From assembly GCA_024235695.1 (NCBI GenBank), contig JACKLX010000003.1, positions 62,001 to 126,000 of the forward strand: 64,000 nt of DNA, in the 5' to 3' direction. Numbering within the stretch: the first letter of the stretch is position 1; every line of letters starts with the position of its first letter. The notes below the pieces were generated by a model that was not told the origin of the DNA, made no database searches, and saw only the letters and a program-made list of their open reading frames with translations. The stretch comes from Accumulibacter sp. Its GTDB lineage: Bacteria; Pseudomonadota; Gammaproteobacteria; Burkholderiales; Rhodocyclaceae. Of this stretch, positions 1 to 11,187 are shown piece after piece. The position numbers were made by a program, and so were the translations under genes.

Positions 1-90
1 CTCGCGACGCCGTCGATGGTTTGACTTCGATCAAGATTGCCGGCGCACTTCATGCCTATAGTCGTTCCCGCACTGTCTGGAGGAAGAACC

Positions 91-536
91 ATGTTCAAGC
101 ATATCCTCGTTCCTGCCGATGGCTCCGATCTTCCAAGGACACCGCCCGGCGGGCGGTGTCTTTCGCCAAGGAAGCCGGCGCCCGCATTACGGCGTTCTTC
201 GCCAAGCCCAGTATCCGGTCAGCTATTACGGCGAAGGGGCGCTGATCGATCCGACAACGCCCGGGAGAAGTTTGCCGAACTGGCCCGATCAGCAGGCTCG
301 GCAGGTGCTCGATTTCGTGGTGGACCTGTGCAAGGAGGCGGGGTCGAAGTCGAAAGGCTGACGCTGACCAGTGACATTCCCTATCAGGCGATCATCGATG
401 CCGCGACACAATCCGGCTGCGACCTGATCTTCATGGCGTCGCACGGTCGCCGCGGCATTACCGCCCTGTTGCAGCAGCAGCGAAACGCACAAAGGTTCTC
501 ACCCACTCGACGATTCCGGTCCTGGTCTATCGCTGA
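91..536 (+). pseudogene. Universal stress protein (UspA family), frameshifted
   Basis: Reading across all three forward frames recovers a near-complete UspA-family protein of about 148 residues: N-terminal MFKHILVPADGSDL, a central KEAGARITAFFAKP, then SDIPYQAIIDAATQSGCDLIFMASHGRRG (given here in part as IIDAATQSGCDLIFMASHG) and a C-terminal STIPVLVYR before TGA. The family binds ATP or AMP in the cytoplasm and helps stress survival. A GGAGGAAG ribosome site precedes the ATG. At least five frame changes are needed, yet residues on either side of each break look conserved, so these are more likely consensus errors than decay. Family call is firm; intactness in the real genome is unknown. Confidence 0.8.
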
Positions 537-729
537 CCGAGCGCCAGCGTCGGCGCCAGGCGCCCCGTCGGCCGAGCGGCGGCCGACAGCCCGGCAAGCG
601 CGTCGATGAAGGTATCGCCGGCGGCTGGACGGCAGCAAAACCGCAGGCGTGCCAGGCGAGTGTGGCAAAATGCCTTGAACCAGCGCCGCTCTGATGGCGA
701 AATGCGCTGGTTGGTGGAAGGAGGCGGGA

Positions 730-1422
730 TGTTCGCTGGCTGCTTGGCGAGAATCGATTGGTACTGCGCCTGGAAGGCCGTTTCGGCGAGCTGGTGCCTG
801 CTGTCTGGCGCTGGCGTGCAGTCCCTGTCGGTGCCGTGGACGTCGGCGTGGCCGGCGTTTTTCCGGGGAAGGCGCTGTTGATCATCGACCGCGGAGCCTC
901 GAAAACGGTGCCGGTGGGTGGCAGCCAAGGAAGGCGTCAAAGGTCCCTGTCGGTCGACGGCGACTCGGTAACCATCGAGAGCGACGGAAAGAGGCGTATC
1001 CTGCAGGTAGAGGCCAGAACGTCGTCTCGCAGTCATCTGCAGCAGACGGTGGTCTGGTGGTGACGTGACCGTTGACGGCAGCGGCCATTTCTGACCACCG
1101 GCAATATCAACGGGACGATCGTACGTTTTTCCTGGTCGACACCGGTGCGACGATGATCTCGCTCGGTGCCAGCGATGCGCAGCGGCTGGGCATCGACGCC
1201 AGCAAGGAAGCAGCCGGCGGTGGTTCATACCGCCAACGGTCAGGCGCCGGTTTCTCGCGTCAAACTCGATACCGTACCCAGGTCGGCGAAATTGTCCTGC
1301 ATGGCGTCGATGCGCTGGTTCATCAACAGGACATGCCGGTCGTCTTGCTCGGCATGAGTTTCTTGAACCGTTTGGAAATGCAGCGTGATGGTCAGACGAT
1401 GACCCTCAGGAAGCGCTACTAG
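730..1422 (+). pseudogene. Retropepsin-like clan AA aspartic protease (TIGR02281-type), frameshifted
   Basis: The C-terminal half carries the retropepsin signature FFLVDTGATMISLGASDA (Asp in DTGAT) followed by RLGID and a final VLLGMSFLNRLEMQRDGQTMTL, which is the usual ending of betaproteobacterial TIGR02281 proteins. Upstream, in another frame, VGVAGVFPGKALLIIDRGA and VDGDSVTIESDGKRRILQ match the usual N-terminal beta-rich domain. At least three indels separate the pieces. The start is approximate; no confident signal peptide can be read because the N-terminus is scrambled. Predicted role: periplasmic or membrane-associated proteolysis by analogy. Likely intact in the organism. Confidence 0.7.
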
Positions 1423-1434
1423 GAGATTTTGATC

Positions 1435-1703
1435 ATGCGTCAGCGCGAAAAGCACGAGCATGTTGGGCCGCGAACTCGACATCCTGATGGGCGAGCGGCA
1501 GACGCTGCTGCAAGTGGTCAGCGCGTCGGCGGCACTGATCGCCTCTCTCGACAGCCGTGCTCTGCCGCCTGCTGCCGTCAAGTCAGCCGATCTCGTGGCG
1601 ACGACGATCAACGCCTGCCGGATGAAACCTTGCGCGAAGCGCTGGTCGCCAAATGCGCGCCGAGATCGACCAGGAAGACGGACGTGCTGTTGTCAGCCAC
1701 TGA
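1435..1703 (+). pseudogene. Small hypothetical protein of about 90 aa, frameshifted
   Basis: An AGGAG site lies just before ATG 1435, 12 bp after the protease stop, which suggests an operon. Pieced across frames the product reads about MRQREKHEH/GRELDILMGERQTLLQVV, then ALIASLDSRALPPAAVKSA, TINALPDETLREALVA, KMRAEIDQEDGRAVVSH and TGA. It is a mostly helical, charged small protein with no motif I recognise. Two or three single-base indels are needed, one of them a missing base in the AAATG run near 1650. No function is offered. Confidence 0.5.
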
Positions 1704-1705
1704 CG

Positions 1706-2336
1706 ATGCGCCTGGCCAGACGACAGCCGTCAACGGTGCGATCGTCGACGTCGAGCGCTTTGTTGCAGGTCCTCTATCCCGAGCCATCGCCTACCCCTTC
1801 GTGCTCGAGGACGGTGTCAGGGGACGAGGAGCTGATGCCGGCAGCGGTGCTCTTTCCGATCGTTTGCCTGCATCGACGAGCCAACCGTCTTGCTGACCCA
1901 GCGCACGGCGCATCTCAGAGACCATCCCGGCCAGATCAGTTTTCCGGGCGGCCGCTGCGGTCGGCAGATCCTCGCCGCCACATACCGCCTTGCGCCAGAG
2001 ACCTTCGAGGAAATCGGTCTGACGCGGGAGCACGTGGAGCTGGTCGGCTATCTGCCCGAATATCGCACGGCGACGGGTTTCGCGTCACGCCGTGTAGTGG
2101 CAATGGTGACCCCGCCCTTCGACCTGCGGCTCGACGCGCCTTCGAGGTGGCAGAAGGCTTTCCGAAGTGCCTTTGTCGTTCCTGATGGATCCGCCAATCA
2201 CCAGCGGCACTCGCTGCATTACCGCGGCAAACTTCGCCACTACTACGCCATGCCCTACGGCGATTACTTCATCTGGGGCGCGACGGCGGGCATCATCATG
2301 TCTCTCTACCGGGCTCTCCAGGCATCCGCCGGCTAG
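1706..2336 (+). pseudogene. CoA pyrophosphatase, Nudix hydrolase (NudL-like), frameshifted
   Basis: The recoverable protein includes DEELMPAAVLFPIV, LLTQRTAHLRDHPGQISFPGGR, then TFEEIGLTREHVELVGYLPEY and YRGKLRHYYAMPYGDYFIWG. This is the NudL layout: the UPF0035 segment LLTQRTAHLRDHPGQISFPGG followed by the Nudix box, here split by indels so that only its RETFEEIGL-like half is intact. Family function is hydrolysis of CoA to 3',5'-ADP and 4'-phosphopantetheine. ATG 1706 overlaps the preceding small gene's end and reads into the correct frame. Three or more indels occur. The stop overlaps the convergent minus-strand gene by 3 bp. Confidence 0.75.
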
Positions 2337-2817
2337 TCGAGCACCAGCGCGATTTTCTCCAGAAACAGCTTTGCCTTCTTCTGGTCGGCGGCAGCGCCCG
2401 AGCACCACCCGCAGTCGACCGAAATGCTGTCGGAGTTCGTCCGCGGTCATCGCTTTCGCGATCTCCTCAGACAGGGCACGCGCGTCGGCAGACGCCACGC
2501 CAGTTCATGCAGGCTGTGGACCACGTAGCTCTTGGCAAGGCTGATGTCTTCGTCGGGCAGCGTCGGGCTGGCCGTTGCGCGTTGGCTGGCAGCCGTCGCG
2601 GGCGCCGACTGCGCCTGGATGAAACCGCCGTTCAGCAGCGCCGCGAGGTGCCGCTTTCCTTCCGTCACCGACGCACTGAGGCCACCACCTGGCTACCTGT
2701 GCGGTGGCCGTCGATCATGATCAGCAAGGCGCGAACACGTGCCGGCAGCCGATGGGCTCGCGTCGAGACCTCATCGAGACCCTTCGCCGTCTTGCTGAAT
2801 ACAGACGATAGTTCCAT
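2333..2817 (-). pseudogene. Hypothetical regulator-like protein, frameshifted
   Basis: From ATG 2817 the protein starts MELSSVFSKTAKGLDEVST and continues RAHRLPARVRALLIMIDG, a pattern I associate with a beta/gammaproteobacterial family of uncharacterised proteins whose N-terminus resembles a winged helix ('T-K-G-x-E-E-I-x-x-R' then 'LLIMIDG'). The rest is split between other minus frames: EDISLAKSYVVHSLHELAW and DARALSEEIAKAMTADELRQH. It ends TAG at 2333-2335, tail to tail with nudL. At least two indels are needed. Function unknown. Confidence 0.55.
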
Positions 2818-2969
2818 CCTGAAAAAACCTTCTAGAAACTCCCGGGCAATGTTGCGTGAAGGAGCTCGATTCTGCAAGCCCCCATGAAGTATGGTATGGT
2901 CCGCGTTTGACTACCGGGCGAGGCGCAGACAGCCCTGTGCAGACGGCGCCGCCCAGAGCAAGACTCAGG

Positions 2970-3891
2970 ATGTCCTTCTCTCGCTGCTGGCCGTCCTGCT
3001 GCTCGAGCAGATTCGGCCGCTGCCTTACCGCCAGTTTTGTCGACGCACCGCTCGCCCGACTCGCCGCCTTCCTCGAAAGCCGGTGCAATGCAGGCGAGCA
3101 GCGATATGGCGCAGTCGCCTGGTTGATCGGGGTCGGAGGATTGGTCGTCGGCAGTGGTGCGATCGCGGCAGCGCTGGCGTACCTCAGTCCGTTGCTGGCG
3201 TGGACCCTGAACGTCGTGGTTCTCTACGCGACCATGGGTTTCCGGCACTTCAGCCATTATTATACGGACATTCGTCTGGCGCTTCGCATGGGCGAAGTGG
3301 GGCGAGGCACGCCAGCTGCTCGAGGACTGGCGCGGAACGCCGCTTGCTGGCCCGGCCGTCGAGAACCCGTCGGAGATTGCCCGCTGGTCGATCGAGCAGG
3401 CGCTTTGCGCATCACATCGCCACGTCTTCGGCGTGTTGGTTTGCTTCCTCGTCTTGCCGGGCCCGTGCGGCGCCGTTCTCTACCGCGCGAGCGCCGCCTT
3501 CGCCGATGCCTGGGGCCAGCGCGGCGACGCAGAAACTGCCGCCTTCGGAAGCTTTGCGCAGCGAAGCTTTGCTATCATTGATTGGCTGCCGGCACGCCTG
3601 ACAGCAGCCACTTTCGCGATTGTCGGCAATTTCGGCGATGCTATGTACTGCTGGCGGACGCAGGCTGACAAGTCGCCGGATGACGGTCTGGCGATTGTCG
3701 TGGCCAGTGGCGCCGGTGCGCTGGGAGTTCGTCTTGGCGTGTCGCCGGCGGCGGTCGGCGACAACGCCGAGGCGGCCGACGATGCCGATGTCGATTTCAT
3801 GGAAAGTGCCGTCGGACTGATCTGGCGTGCGCTGGTAACGTGGATGTTGTTGTTGCTGTTGTTGGGGCTTGCCAATCTGGTAGGCGGTTGA
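2970..3891 (+). pseudogene. CobD/CbiB family integral membrane protein, frameshifted
   Basis: From ATG 2970 the intended protein begins MSF-LSLLAVLLLEQIRPLPYRQF, then FVDAPLARLAAFLESRCNAG, a long membrane stretch ending VVLYATMGFRHFSHYYTDI, and after two frame changes ENPSEIARWSIEQALCASHRHVFGVLVCFLVLPGP through a final membrane segment (LVTWMLLLLLLGLANLVGG). This matches the betaproteobacterial CobD/CbiB (AmpE-like) family. True CbiB makes adenosylcobinamide; this short subgroup often sits outside cobalamin operons, so its role is uncertain. About three indels break it; the last 150 residues are intact in one frame. Confidence 0.7.
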
Positions 3892-3916
3892 TCGATTAAT
3901 TACAGGGAGTCTCTTC

Positions 3917-5098
3917 ATGAGCAGAGAAGTCGTCGTACTAAGCGCAGTCCGTTCAGCCATTGGCACTTTCGGTGGTTCCCTTGCCAACATGGAGCCGCAC
4001 GAACTGGCGGGGATGGTGATGAAGGAGTCGATCGCTCGTTCAGGTGTCGATCCCCAGCAGATCAATTACGTTACCGTCGGCAATTGCATTCCGACCGATG
4101 CGCGCTTCGCCTACGTCGCCCGCGTCGCGTCGATTCAGGCTGGTCTGCCGATGGATTCGGTGGCGATGGCGGTCAACCGCCTGTGCGCGTCCGGTCTGCA
4201 GGGGGTCGTAACGACCGCCCAGAACATCATGCTCGGCGACTCGGACTACGGCATCGGCGGTGGTGTCGAGGTGATGTCGCGCGGTTCGTACATGTTGCCG
4301 GCGATGCGCTCCGGCGCACGCATGGGCGACGCCAAGGCGATCGACATGATGGTCGCAACGCTCAGCGATCCTTTGGTGTCGGACACATGGGCGTTACTGC
4401 CGAGAACCTGGCCAGAAAATGGGAGATCAGCCGCGAAGAGCAGGATGCGCTCGCCGTCGAGTCGCAGCGCCGTGCTGCCGCGGCGATCGCCGAAAGGTCG
4501 CTTCAAGTCGCAGATCGTTCCGATCGTGATGAAGACGCGCAAGGGTGACGTGACCTTCGATACCGATGAGCACGTCAAGGCGGCGACGACCATGGAAACG
4601 CTGGCCAAGATGAAGCCGGCCTTCCTCAAGGACGGCACGGTTACCGCCGGCAACGCGTCGGGGATCAACGACGGCGCCGCCTTCCTGGTGCTGGCTGCTG
4701 CCGATGTCGCCTCCGCCGCCGGCCAGAAGCCGATCGCTCGCCTGGTTTCGTACGCCGTCGCTGGCGTGCCGAACGATGTCATGGGCGAAGGCCCGATCCC
4801 GGCGACCAAGCTGGCGCTCAAGAAGGCCGGGCTGACGCTCGATCAGATGGACGTCATCGAGTCCAACGAGGCCTTCGCGGCACAGGCCATCGCGGTTAAC
4901 AAGGGCCTCGGCCTCGACCCGGTGAAGACCAATCCCAACGGTGGGGCGATCGCCCTCGGCCACCCGGTCGGCTGTTCGGGCGCCTTCATCGCCACCAAGG
5001 CGATCTACGAACTGCAGCGGGTCGGCGGCAAGTACGCGCTGGTGACCATGTGCATTGGCGGTGGGCAGGGTATCGCAGTGGTCTTTGAACGTGCCTGA
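3917..5098 (+). CDS. Acetyl-CoA C-acetyltransferase (thiolase)
   Basis: A full-length thiolase of 393 codons. It has the nucleophile Cys in NRLCASGLQ, the GHPVG histidine motif near residue 348 and the C-terminal catalytic Cys in CIGGGQG. It condenses two acetyl-CoA to acetoacetyl-CoA, the first step of polyhydroxyalkanoate synthesis, or the reverse in beta-oxidation. Residues about 153-193 are in the wrong frame: a base is missing near 4371-4375 and an extra A sits in the run at 4493-4495. The other frame restores [20 protein letters not shown] and [20 protein letters not shown]. The compensating pair is most simply consensus error. An AGGGAG site precedes the ATG, and a strong terminator follows. 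Confidence 0.9.
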   Translation: MSREVVVLSAVRSAIGTFGGSLANMEPHELAGMVMKESIARSGVDPQQINYVTVGNCIPTDARFAYVARVASIQAGLPMDSVAMAVNRLCASGLQGVVTTAQNIMLGDSDYGIGGGVEVMSRGSYMLPAMRSGARMGDAKAIDMMVATLSDPLVSDTWALLPRTWPENGRSAAKSRMRSPSSRSAVLPRRSPKGRFKSQIVPIVMKTRKGDVTFDTDEHVKAATTMETLAKMKPAFLKDGTVTAGNASGINDGAAFLVLAAADVASAAGQKPIARLVSYAVAGVPNDVMGEGPIPATKLALKKAGLTLDQMDVIESNEAFAAQAIAVNKGLGLDPVKTNPNGGAIALGHPVGCSGAFIATKAIYELQRVGGKYALVTMCIGGGQGIAVVFERA

Positions 5099-5130
5099 TC
5101 GCCGCCTGCCGTAACGTTCGCAAGAGCGAA

Positions 5131-5165
5131 AAGGCCCGACCCCTGCGGTCGGGCCTTTTTTTTTT
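5131..5165 (+). terminator. Rho-independent terminator, probably bidirectional
   Basis: An 11-bp perfect stem (AAGGCCCGACC at 5131-5141 with GGTCGGGCCTT at 5147-5157) encloses a 5-nt loop and runs into a T tract ending at 5165. It lies 33 bp after the thiolase stop. Read on the minus strand the hairpin is followed by TTTT, so it can also serve bioD, which ends at 5170. Confidence 0.92.
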
Positions 5166-5169
5166 CGCC

Positions 5170-6648
<1,479 letters not shown>

Positions 6649-6668
<20 letters not shown>

Positions 6669-7485
6669 TGCAGAACTTGTCCGGCCGGACACCACAAGCC
6701 CCGTCCGGCGAGTCATTGCAAACCGTGTCCGGCGGGATATTGCAGAATTCGCCCAGCAGGCGGACGAAGCGCGCCGGATCGGCTAGGAAGGGTGCGTGTG
6801 CGGCGCCGTTGAAGACCTCGAGGCGGGCGTTCGGCAGCCGTGTCGACAGGTATTGTGCTGCCGCGATCGGGTTGAGCGGATCATGCTCGCCGTGCACCAG
6901 CAGGCAGCGGGTGGCGATCGCCGGCAGCAGTGGGCGCAGATCGACCTTGCCGAGCCAGTCCAGGCCGCGGCGCAGTGCAGCGACCTCGGGGGTCGGATGC
7001 TGGCGCAGCAGGGCCAGCAGCTTGCGGCTGATCGACCGCGCGCTGCTGTCGCCCTGGCTGAGCAGTAGCGCGAAGCGCTGCAGCGTTGGCGTTGGCTGAC
7101 GGCGGATTCCTGCCGCAAAACCCTCGAGCACCGCCGGCGCCTGTGCGGCCGGCCAATCGGCGCACTGGGTGAAACGTGCCGTGGCACCAACCAGGATCAG
7201 GCCGCCAACGCGATCCGGCGACAAGCTCGCGGCGCGCATCGCCAGCATCGCGCCGAGCGACCAGCCACACAGCGTCACGCCGGCCGGCAGGGCGGCGATC
7301 AGCGCCTGCGCCGCGGCGGTGAAATCGCTCGCGTCGTCCGGCTCCTGGCCGTAGCCGGGTAGTTCAAGCAGATGTACCCGGCAGCATTGCGACAGGGGCT
7401 CGAGCAACGGCTGCCAGACCGTGCCGCCCAGTCCCCAGCCGTGGATCAGCGCGAGATCCGGGCCGTCGCCGATGATCGTGCTCAT
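6649..7485 (-). CDS. bioH: Pimeloyl-[ACP] methyl ester carboxylesterase with repeat-encoded C-terminal tail
   Basis: Alpha/beta hydrolase that removes the methyl ester from pimeloyl-ACP methyl ester. It is 278 aa; the family is about 255. The catalytic triad reads Ser76 in GWSLG, Asp202 in GEHDPLNP and His230 in GAAHAPF; the oxyanion-side motif HGWGLGG is near residue 15. The fold should end near residue 246. Residues 247-278 are four copies of an octapeptide with the pattern xCNxxPDx, encoded by a 24-bp tandem DNA repeat. Its ATG overlaps the bioF stop (ATGA, 7482-7485), and its 3' end overlaps bioC by 20 bp. The tail is probably a neutral read-through of the repeat. Confidence 0.93.
6667..6762. 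repeat. 24-bp tandem repeat, four copies, spanning the bioH 3' end and bioC start
   Basis: Copies begin at 6667, 6691, 6715 and 6739 with an exact 24-nt period. ATTGCA opens copies 1, 3 and 4, and a GTCCGGC core occurs in copies 1, 2 and 3; copy 4 fits the period but drifts after its first half. In the bioH frame the unit reads FCNIPPDT, VCNDSPDG, ACGVRPDK, FCNVPAAR. The length is a multiple of three, so expansion or contraction keeps the frame. Confidence 0.85.
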
Positions 7486-8636
7486 GCCATGCCCCGCAGG
7501 GCATCGACCAGCCGGGCGACGTGTTGCGGCGTGTGTGCGGCGGTCAGCGAGACCCGTAGCCGGGCGCTGCCGCGGGGAACCGTCGGCGGCCGGATCGCCG
7601 GTACCCACAGGCCGTGCTCGTAGAGCGCGGCGGCGACGCGCAGCGTTTCGTGATTGTCGCCGATGATCACCGGCTGGATGGCGGTCGGCGAAGGCAGCAA
7701 GCGCCAACGGGTAGCGGCCAGTCCTTCGCGCAGTTGCGCGCTGAGTTGCCACAAGCGCTGTCGCCGGGCGTCGCCTCTGGCGATCAGCTCGAGGCTGGCG
7801 GCCAGAGCGCAGGCGACCAGCGGGCTGCCGGCAGTGGTGAAGATGTACGTTCGGGCACGCTGCTCGAGCCAGTCGATGACTGTCGCGTCGCCGGCGACGA
7901 AAGCGCCTGCAGCGCCGGCCGCCTTGCCGAGGGTGCCCATGTAGATCAGGCGCCTGGCCGCCGGCAGCTGGAAATGCGCGAGGCTGCCGCGCCCCTGCGG
8001 GCCGAGCACACCGAAGCCGTGCGCGTCGTCGACCACCAGCCAGGCGTCGAAGCGCTCGGCGAGTGCGAGCAATCCCGGCAAGGGCGCCAGGTCGCCATCC
8101 ATGCTGAACACCGCATCGGTAAGAATCAGCTTGCGCCGGGCGCGACTCGCCGCGAGCAGGCGCTCGAGCGCCGCCAGGTCGCCGTGCGGGTAGCGCCGGC
8201 TGTCGGCGCGCGAAAGCTGTACCGCATCGATCAATGAGGCGTGATTGAGGCGGTCGGCGAATACGGCATCGCAGCGTCCGACCAGCGCCGGGACGATTCC
8301 CAGGTTGGCCATGTAGCCGGTCGAGAACAGCAGCGCCCGCGCGAAGCCGGTGAATGTCGCGAGCTGCTGCTCGAGCGCGGCGTGCGGGCGCAGATGGCCG
8401 CTGACCAGATGCGATGCGCCGCTGCCGACGCCCCAGGCCCGGGCACCGGCACAGGCGGCGTCGACCAGGGCCGGCTCGCCGGCCAGACCGAGGTAGTCGT
8501 TGCTGCAGAAGCTGAGCAACGAACGGCCGTCGACGCGCGCCTCCGGTCCACAGGGCGATGCCAGCGTACGACGCTGGCGCCGAAGGCCATCGCGCTGCAG
8601 ATGGTCCAGTTCGCTTTGCAGTTCTTCGAGGATCAT
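7482..8636 (-). CDS. bioF: 8-amino-7-oxononanoate synthase
   Basis: PLP enzyme joining pimeloyl-ACP (or -CoA) and L-alanine to make 8-amino-7-oxononanoate. The 384-aa protein begins MILEELQSELDHL, has the substrate-loop FCSNDYLGLAG near residue 45, GSGASHLVSGH, the aspartate motif VVDDAHGFGVLG and the PLP lysine in TLGKAAG. ATG 8636 overlaps the bioA stop (ATGA, 8633-8636), and its own stop overlaps the bioH start in the same way, so bioA, F and H are a coupled unit. Confidence 0.96.
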   Translation of the reverse strand: MILEELQSELDHLQRDGLRRQRRTLASPCGPEARVDGRSLLSFCSNDYLGLAGEPALVDAACAGARAWGVGSGASHLVSGHLRPHAALEQQLATFTGFARALLFSTGYMANLGIVPALVGRCDAVFADRLNHASLIDAVQLSRADSRRYPHGDLAALERLLAASRARRKLILTDAVFSMDGDLAPLPGLLALAERFDAWLVVDDAHGFGVLGPQGRGSLAHFQLPAARRLIYMGTLGKAAGAAGAFVAGDATVIDWLEQRARTYIFTTAGSPLVACALAASLELIARGDARRQRLWQLSAQLREGLAATRWRLLPSPTAIQPVIIGDNHETLRVAAALYEHGLWVPAIRPPTVPRGSARLRVSLTAAHTPQHVARLVDALRGMA

Positions 8637-9961
8637 GCGACTAGTGTCGCTTCGAGCGCGGCAATCGCGCCAGCGACAAGGAACTCGCATTCGTCGTGGC
8701 TGAGCACGTAGGGTGGCATGAAATAGACGGTATTGCCGATCGGCCGCAGCAGGATCTCGCGCGCCAGGGCGTTGCGGCAGAAGCGCTCGGAGAAGCCGGG
8801 ATCGTCGTTCAGCACGTCGAAAGCGGCGATCATTCCGCGCTGCCGGAGGTGGCGGACGCGCGGGTGGTCTGCCAGCGGGCTGAGGCCACGGGCGAGCTGT
8901 TCGGCAAGGAGGCGATTGGCGTCGATGACGCGGTCGTCGGCGAAGATGTCGAGAGTCGCCAGCGCCGCGCGGCAGGCCAGCGCGTTACCGGTGTAGGAGT
9001 GCGAGTGCAGAAAGCCGCGGCTGATGCGGTCGTCGTAGAAAGCGCCATAGACCTGGTCGCTGGTGAGGACGATCGACAGCGGCAGATAGCCGCCCGAAAT
9101 GCCTTTCGACAGGCACAGGAAGTCGGGCCTGATGGCCGCCTGCTGGTGGGCGAAAAAAGTGCCGGTGCGGCCACAGCCGACGGCGATCTCGTCGCAGATC
9201 AGATGCACCTCGTAGCGGTCGCACAGCTGGCGCGCCAGCCGCAGGTATTCGGGATCGTACATCGCCATGCCGCTGGCGCACTGGACCAGCGGTTCGACGA
9301 TCAGCGCGGCGACGCGATGGTGATGCTGTTCGAGGTGGTTTTCGAGTGCCGCTGCGGCACGCCGGGCGACGTCGACAGCAGTCTCGCCGTCGCTAGCCAG
9401 GCGCGCATCGGGTGTCGCCACTGTGCTTGCCGCGCGGATCAGCGGTGCGTAGGCGTCCTTGAACAGGGCGACGTCGGTGACCGCCAGCGCCCCGACCGTC
9501 TCGCCGTGGTAGCTGCCGCTCAGGCAGAGAAACTCCTGCTTGTCCTGGCGGCCGCGGTTGCGCCAGTAGTGAAAAGACATCTTGAGGGCGATTTCTGTCG
9601 CCGACGCGCCGTCGGAAGCATAGAAACAGTGGCCGAGCTTGCCACCGGCGAGGGCCGACAGTCGTTCGGAAAGCTCGACCACCGGTCGATGTGTGCAGCC
9701 TGCGAGGATCACGTGTTCGAGTTGGTCGAGTTGCTCGCGCAGCGCGGCATTGATCCGCGGATTGCAATGGCCGAACAGGTTGACCCACCACGAGCTGATG
9801 CCATCGAGATAGCGATGGCCATCGAAGTCGTAAAGCCAGACGCCCTTGCCGCTGGCGATCGGAATCATCGCCACGGCCTGGTCGCCGGCATGCTGCTTCA
9901 TCTGGGTGCACGGGTGCCAGACCGCCGCGAGGCTACGTTGTCGCAGGTCGCTGTTACTCAT
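8633..9961 (-). CDS. bioA: Adenosylmethionine--8-amino-7-oxononanoate aminotransferase
   Basis: PLP class III aminotransferase that uses SAM as amino donor to make 7,8-diaminopelargonate. The 442-aa protein begins MSNSDLRQRSLAAVWHPCTQ and has SSWWVNLFGHCNPRI, the cofactor motif SDGASATEIALKM, SGSYHGET, VHLICDEIAVGCGRTG and the PLP lysine in CLSKGISGGYLP. ATG 9961 is 19 bp downstream of the DUF2863 stop, so that gene appears to lead the operon. No bioB is present in the window. Confidence 0.96.
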   Translation of the reverse strand: MSNSDLRQRSLAAVWHPCTQMKQHAGDQAVAMIPIASGKGVWLYDFDGHRYLDGISSWWVNLFGHCNPRINAALREQLDQLEHVILAGCTHRPVVELSERLSALAGGKLGHCFYASDGASATEIALKMSFHYWRNRGRQDKQEFLCLSGSYHGETVGALAVTDVALFKDAYAPLIRAASTVATPDARLASDGETAVDVARRAAAALENHLEQHHHRVAALIVEPLVQCASGMAMYDPEYLRLARQLCDRYEVHLICDEIAVGCGRTGTFFAHQQAAIRPDFLCLSKGISGGYLPLSIVLTSDQVYGAFYDDRISRGFLHSHSYTGNALACRAALATLDIFADDRVIDANRLLAEQLARGLSPLADHPRVRHLRQRGMIAAFDVLNDDPGFSERFCRNALAREILLRPIGNTVYFMPPYVLSHDECEFLVAGAIAALEATLVA

Positions 9962-9980
9962 CTTCGGCGAGGGCAGCGCT

Positions 9981-11156
9981 TCAGTGCAGGGTCTGCGACG
10001 GCGTGTCGTTCTGTTCCGGCATCTCGGCGTGTACCGTTTCGCCCTCGACGTTGGGGTAGAGCGGTGCGCCGCAATCGTCGCAGAACTCGTACGGAAACTG
10101 CTGGTCGAGGACGAGCACTTCCTTGAGGCCGGCCTTGCGCAGCACGGTTTCGATTTCGCCGGTGACGTCGGTCGTTTCATCTTCGATGCCCAGCAATGGC
10201 CAGACCACGCCGTGGTAGATCAGGTCGCTGTCACGTGGGCCAAAGGCAATCCGGTACTCCTCGAGGCGCTTGTCGTGGAAACTGCCGACGATGGCGCGCA
10301 AGTCCTCGGGCGCCTGGCCCAGGGTTGCTTGCAGGAAGGCCACCGAGGCGTTCAGCGAGTACGGCCGCGAAGCGCTGTCGGCAGCGCGGCAGGCGGCATG
10401 ATAGGCATCGGCCAGCAGCGGCTGGTAGGCACACCCGGTGAGGATCGATTCGAGGCACGGCCCGCCCTGGCGCAGCCACTCCTTGAGGCAGGCTTCACGG
10501 GTGCTCTTGTCCGCTTCGTTCCAGCGAAAGAGTGGCATGCCGCGGGCGACGGCGAGGGCGCCGACCAGGTAGCGGGTATCGGAGAGGAAGCGGTTGGTTT
10601 CCGGCATCCCGGATGCGTCGATTCCGAGGTCGCTACCGGCGAGCGCCGCCGCTCCGAGCTTCTGCAGCAGTTGCCAGGTCTCGACAAAGCTGTGCGGCAG
10701 CTGGTCTGGGCTATACAGGTAGTCGGCGAGCGCGAAGCGGGCCCCGGCCGCAAGGACATGCGCGCCGAGGTGGACCTTGAGCGTCTGCAGGGTATTTTTC
10801 GGGATCGTTGCGGCGGGAATCGAGAAGCGCGACCAGCCGAGTACCGGTACGGCGATCAGCAGGACGTCGAACTCCTGGCCACGATCCGACATCACGCACG
10901 ATTCAGCCTGCGACTCGACGATGTCGGCGAGGTCGTCATGCGCCATGGCATGGGTGTCGAACAGGCGGTCCAGCGATGCCGTCAGGTCATCCTCGGCGTC
11001 GTCGTGGAACAGGCGATCGACGAGTTCCGCGAGGCGGCTTTGCCAGAACAGGTCCTCCAGTTTGCTGCCGGATTCGGCCAGGCCGATCGCCAGGCGACCC
11101 AATTCGGTGGCGTCAGCGGAAATGCGCTTGCGGGAGGAGAAGCGGTTGCGTTTCAT
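9981..11156 (-). CDS. DUF2863 family protein
   Basis: A 391-aa cytoplasmic protein that matches the betaproteobacterial DUF2863 family by overall feel: N-terminal MKRNRFSSRKRISADATELG, VLLIAVPVLGWSRFSIP, HLGAHVLAAGARFALADYLY and a C-terminal YEFCDDCGAPLYPNVEGETVH. The CDDCGAPL segment could bind metal with another Cys or be structural. Function is unknown. It lies directly upstream of bioA with 19 bp between, and a TACAAT hexamer 32-37 bp before its ATG is a candidate start of the whole biotin transcript. Confidence 0.85.
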   Translation of the reverse strand: MKRNRFSSRKRISADATELGRLAIGLAESGSKLEDLFWQSRLAELVDRLFHDDAEDDLTASLDRLFDTHAMAHDDLADIVESQAESCVMSDRGQEFDVLLIAVPVLGWSRFSIPAATIPKNTLQTLKVHLGAHVLAAGARFALADYLYSPDQLPHSFVETWQLLQKLGAAALAGSDLGIDASGMPETNRFLSDTRYLVGALAVARGMPLFRWNEADKSTREACLKEWLRQGGPCLESILTGCAYQPLLADAYHAACRAADSASRPYSLNASVAFLQATLGQAPEDLRAIVGSFHDKRLEEYRIAFGPRDSDLIYHGVVWPLLGIEDETTDVTGEIETVLRKAGLKEVLVLDQQFPYEFCDDCGAPLYPNVEGETVHAEMPEQNDTPSQTLH

Positions 11157-11187
11157 TGTCGGGAGCCTGCAGCGGAGTCAATCGCGC

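Noticed and set aside
499-1228. Minus-strand ORFs across the usp/protease region
   Set aside because: No motif; the plus-strand fragments spell recognised families once indels are allowed.
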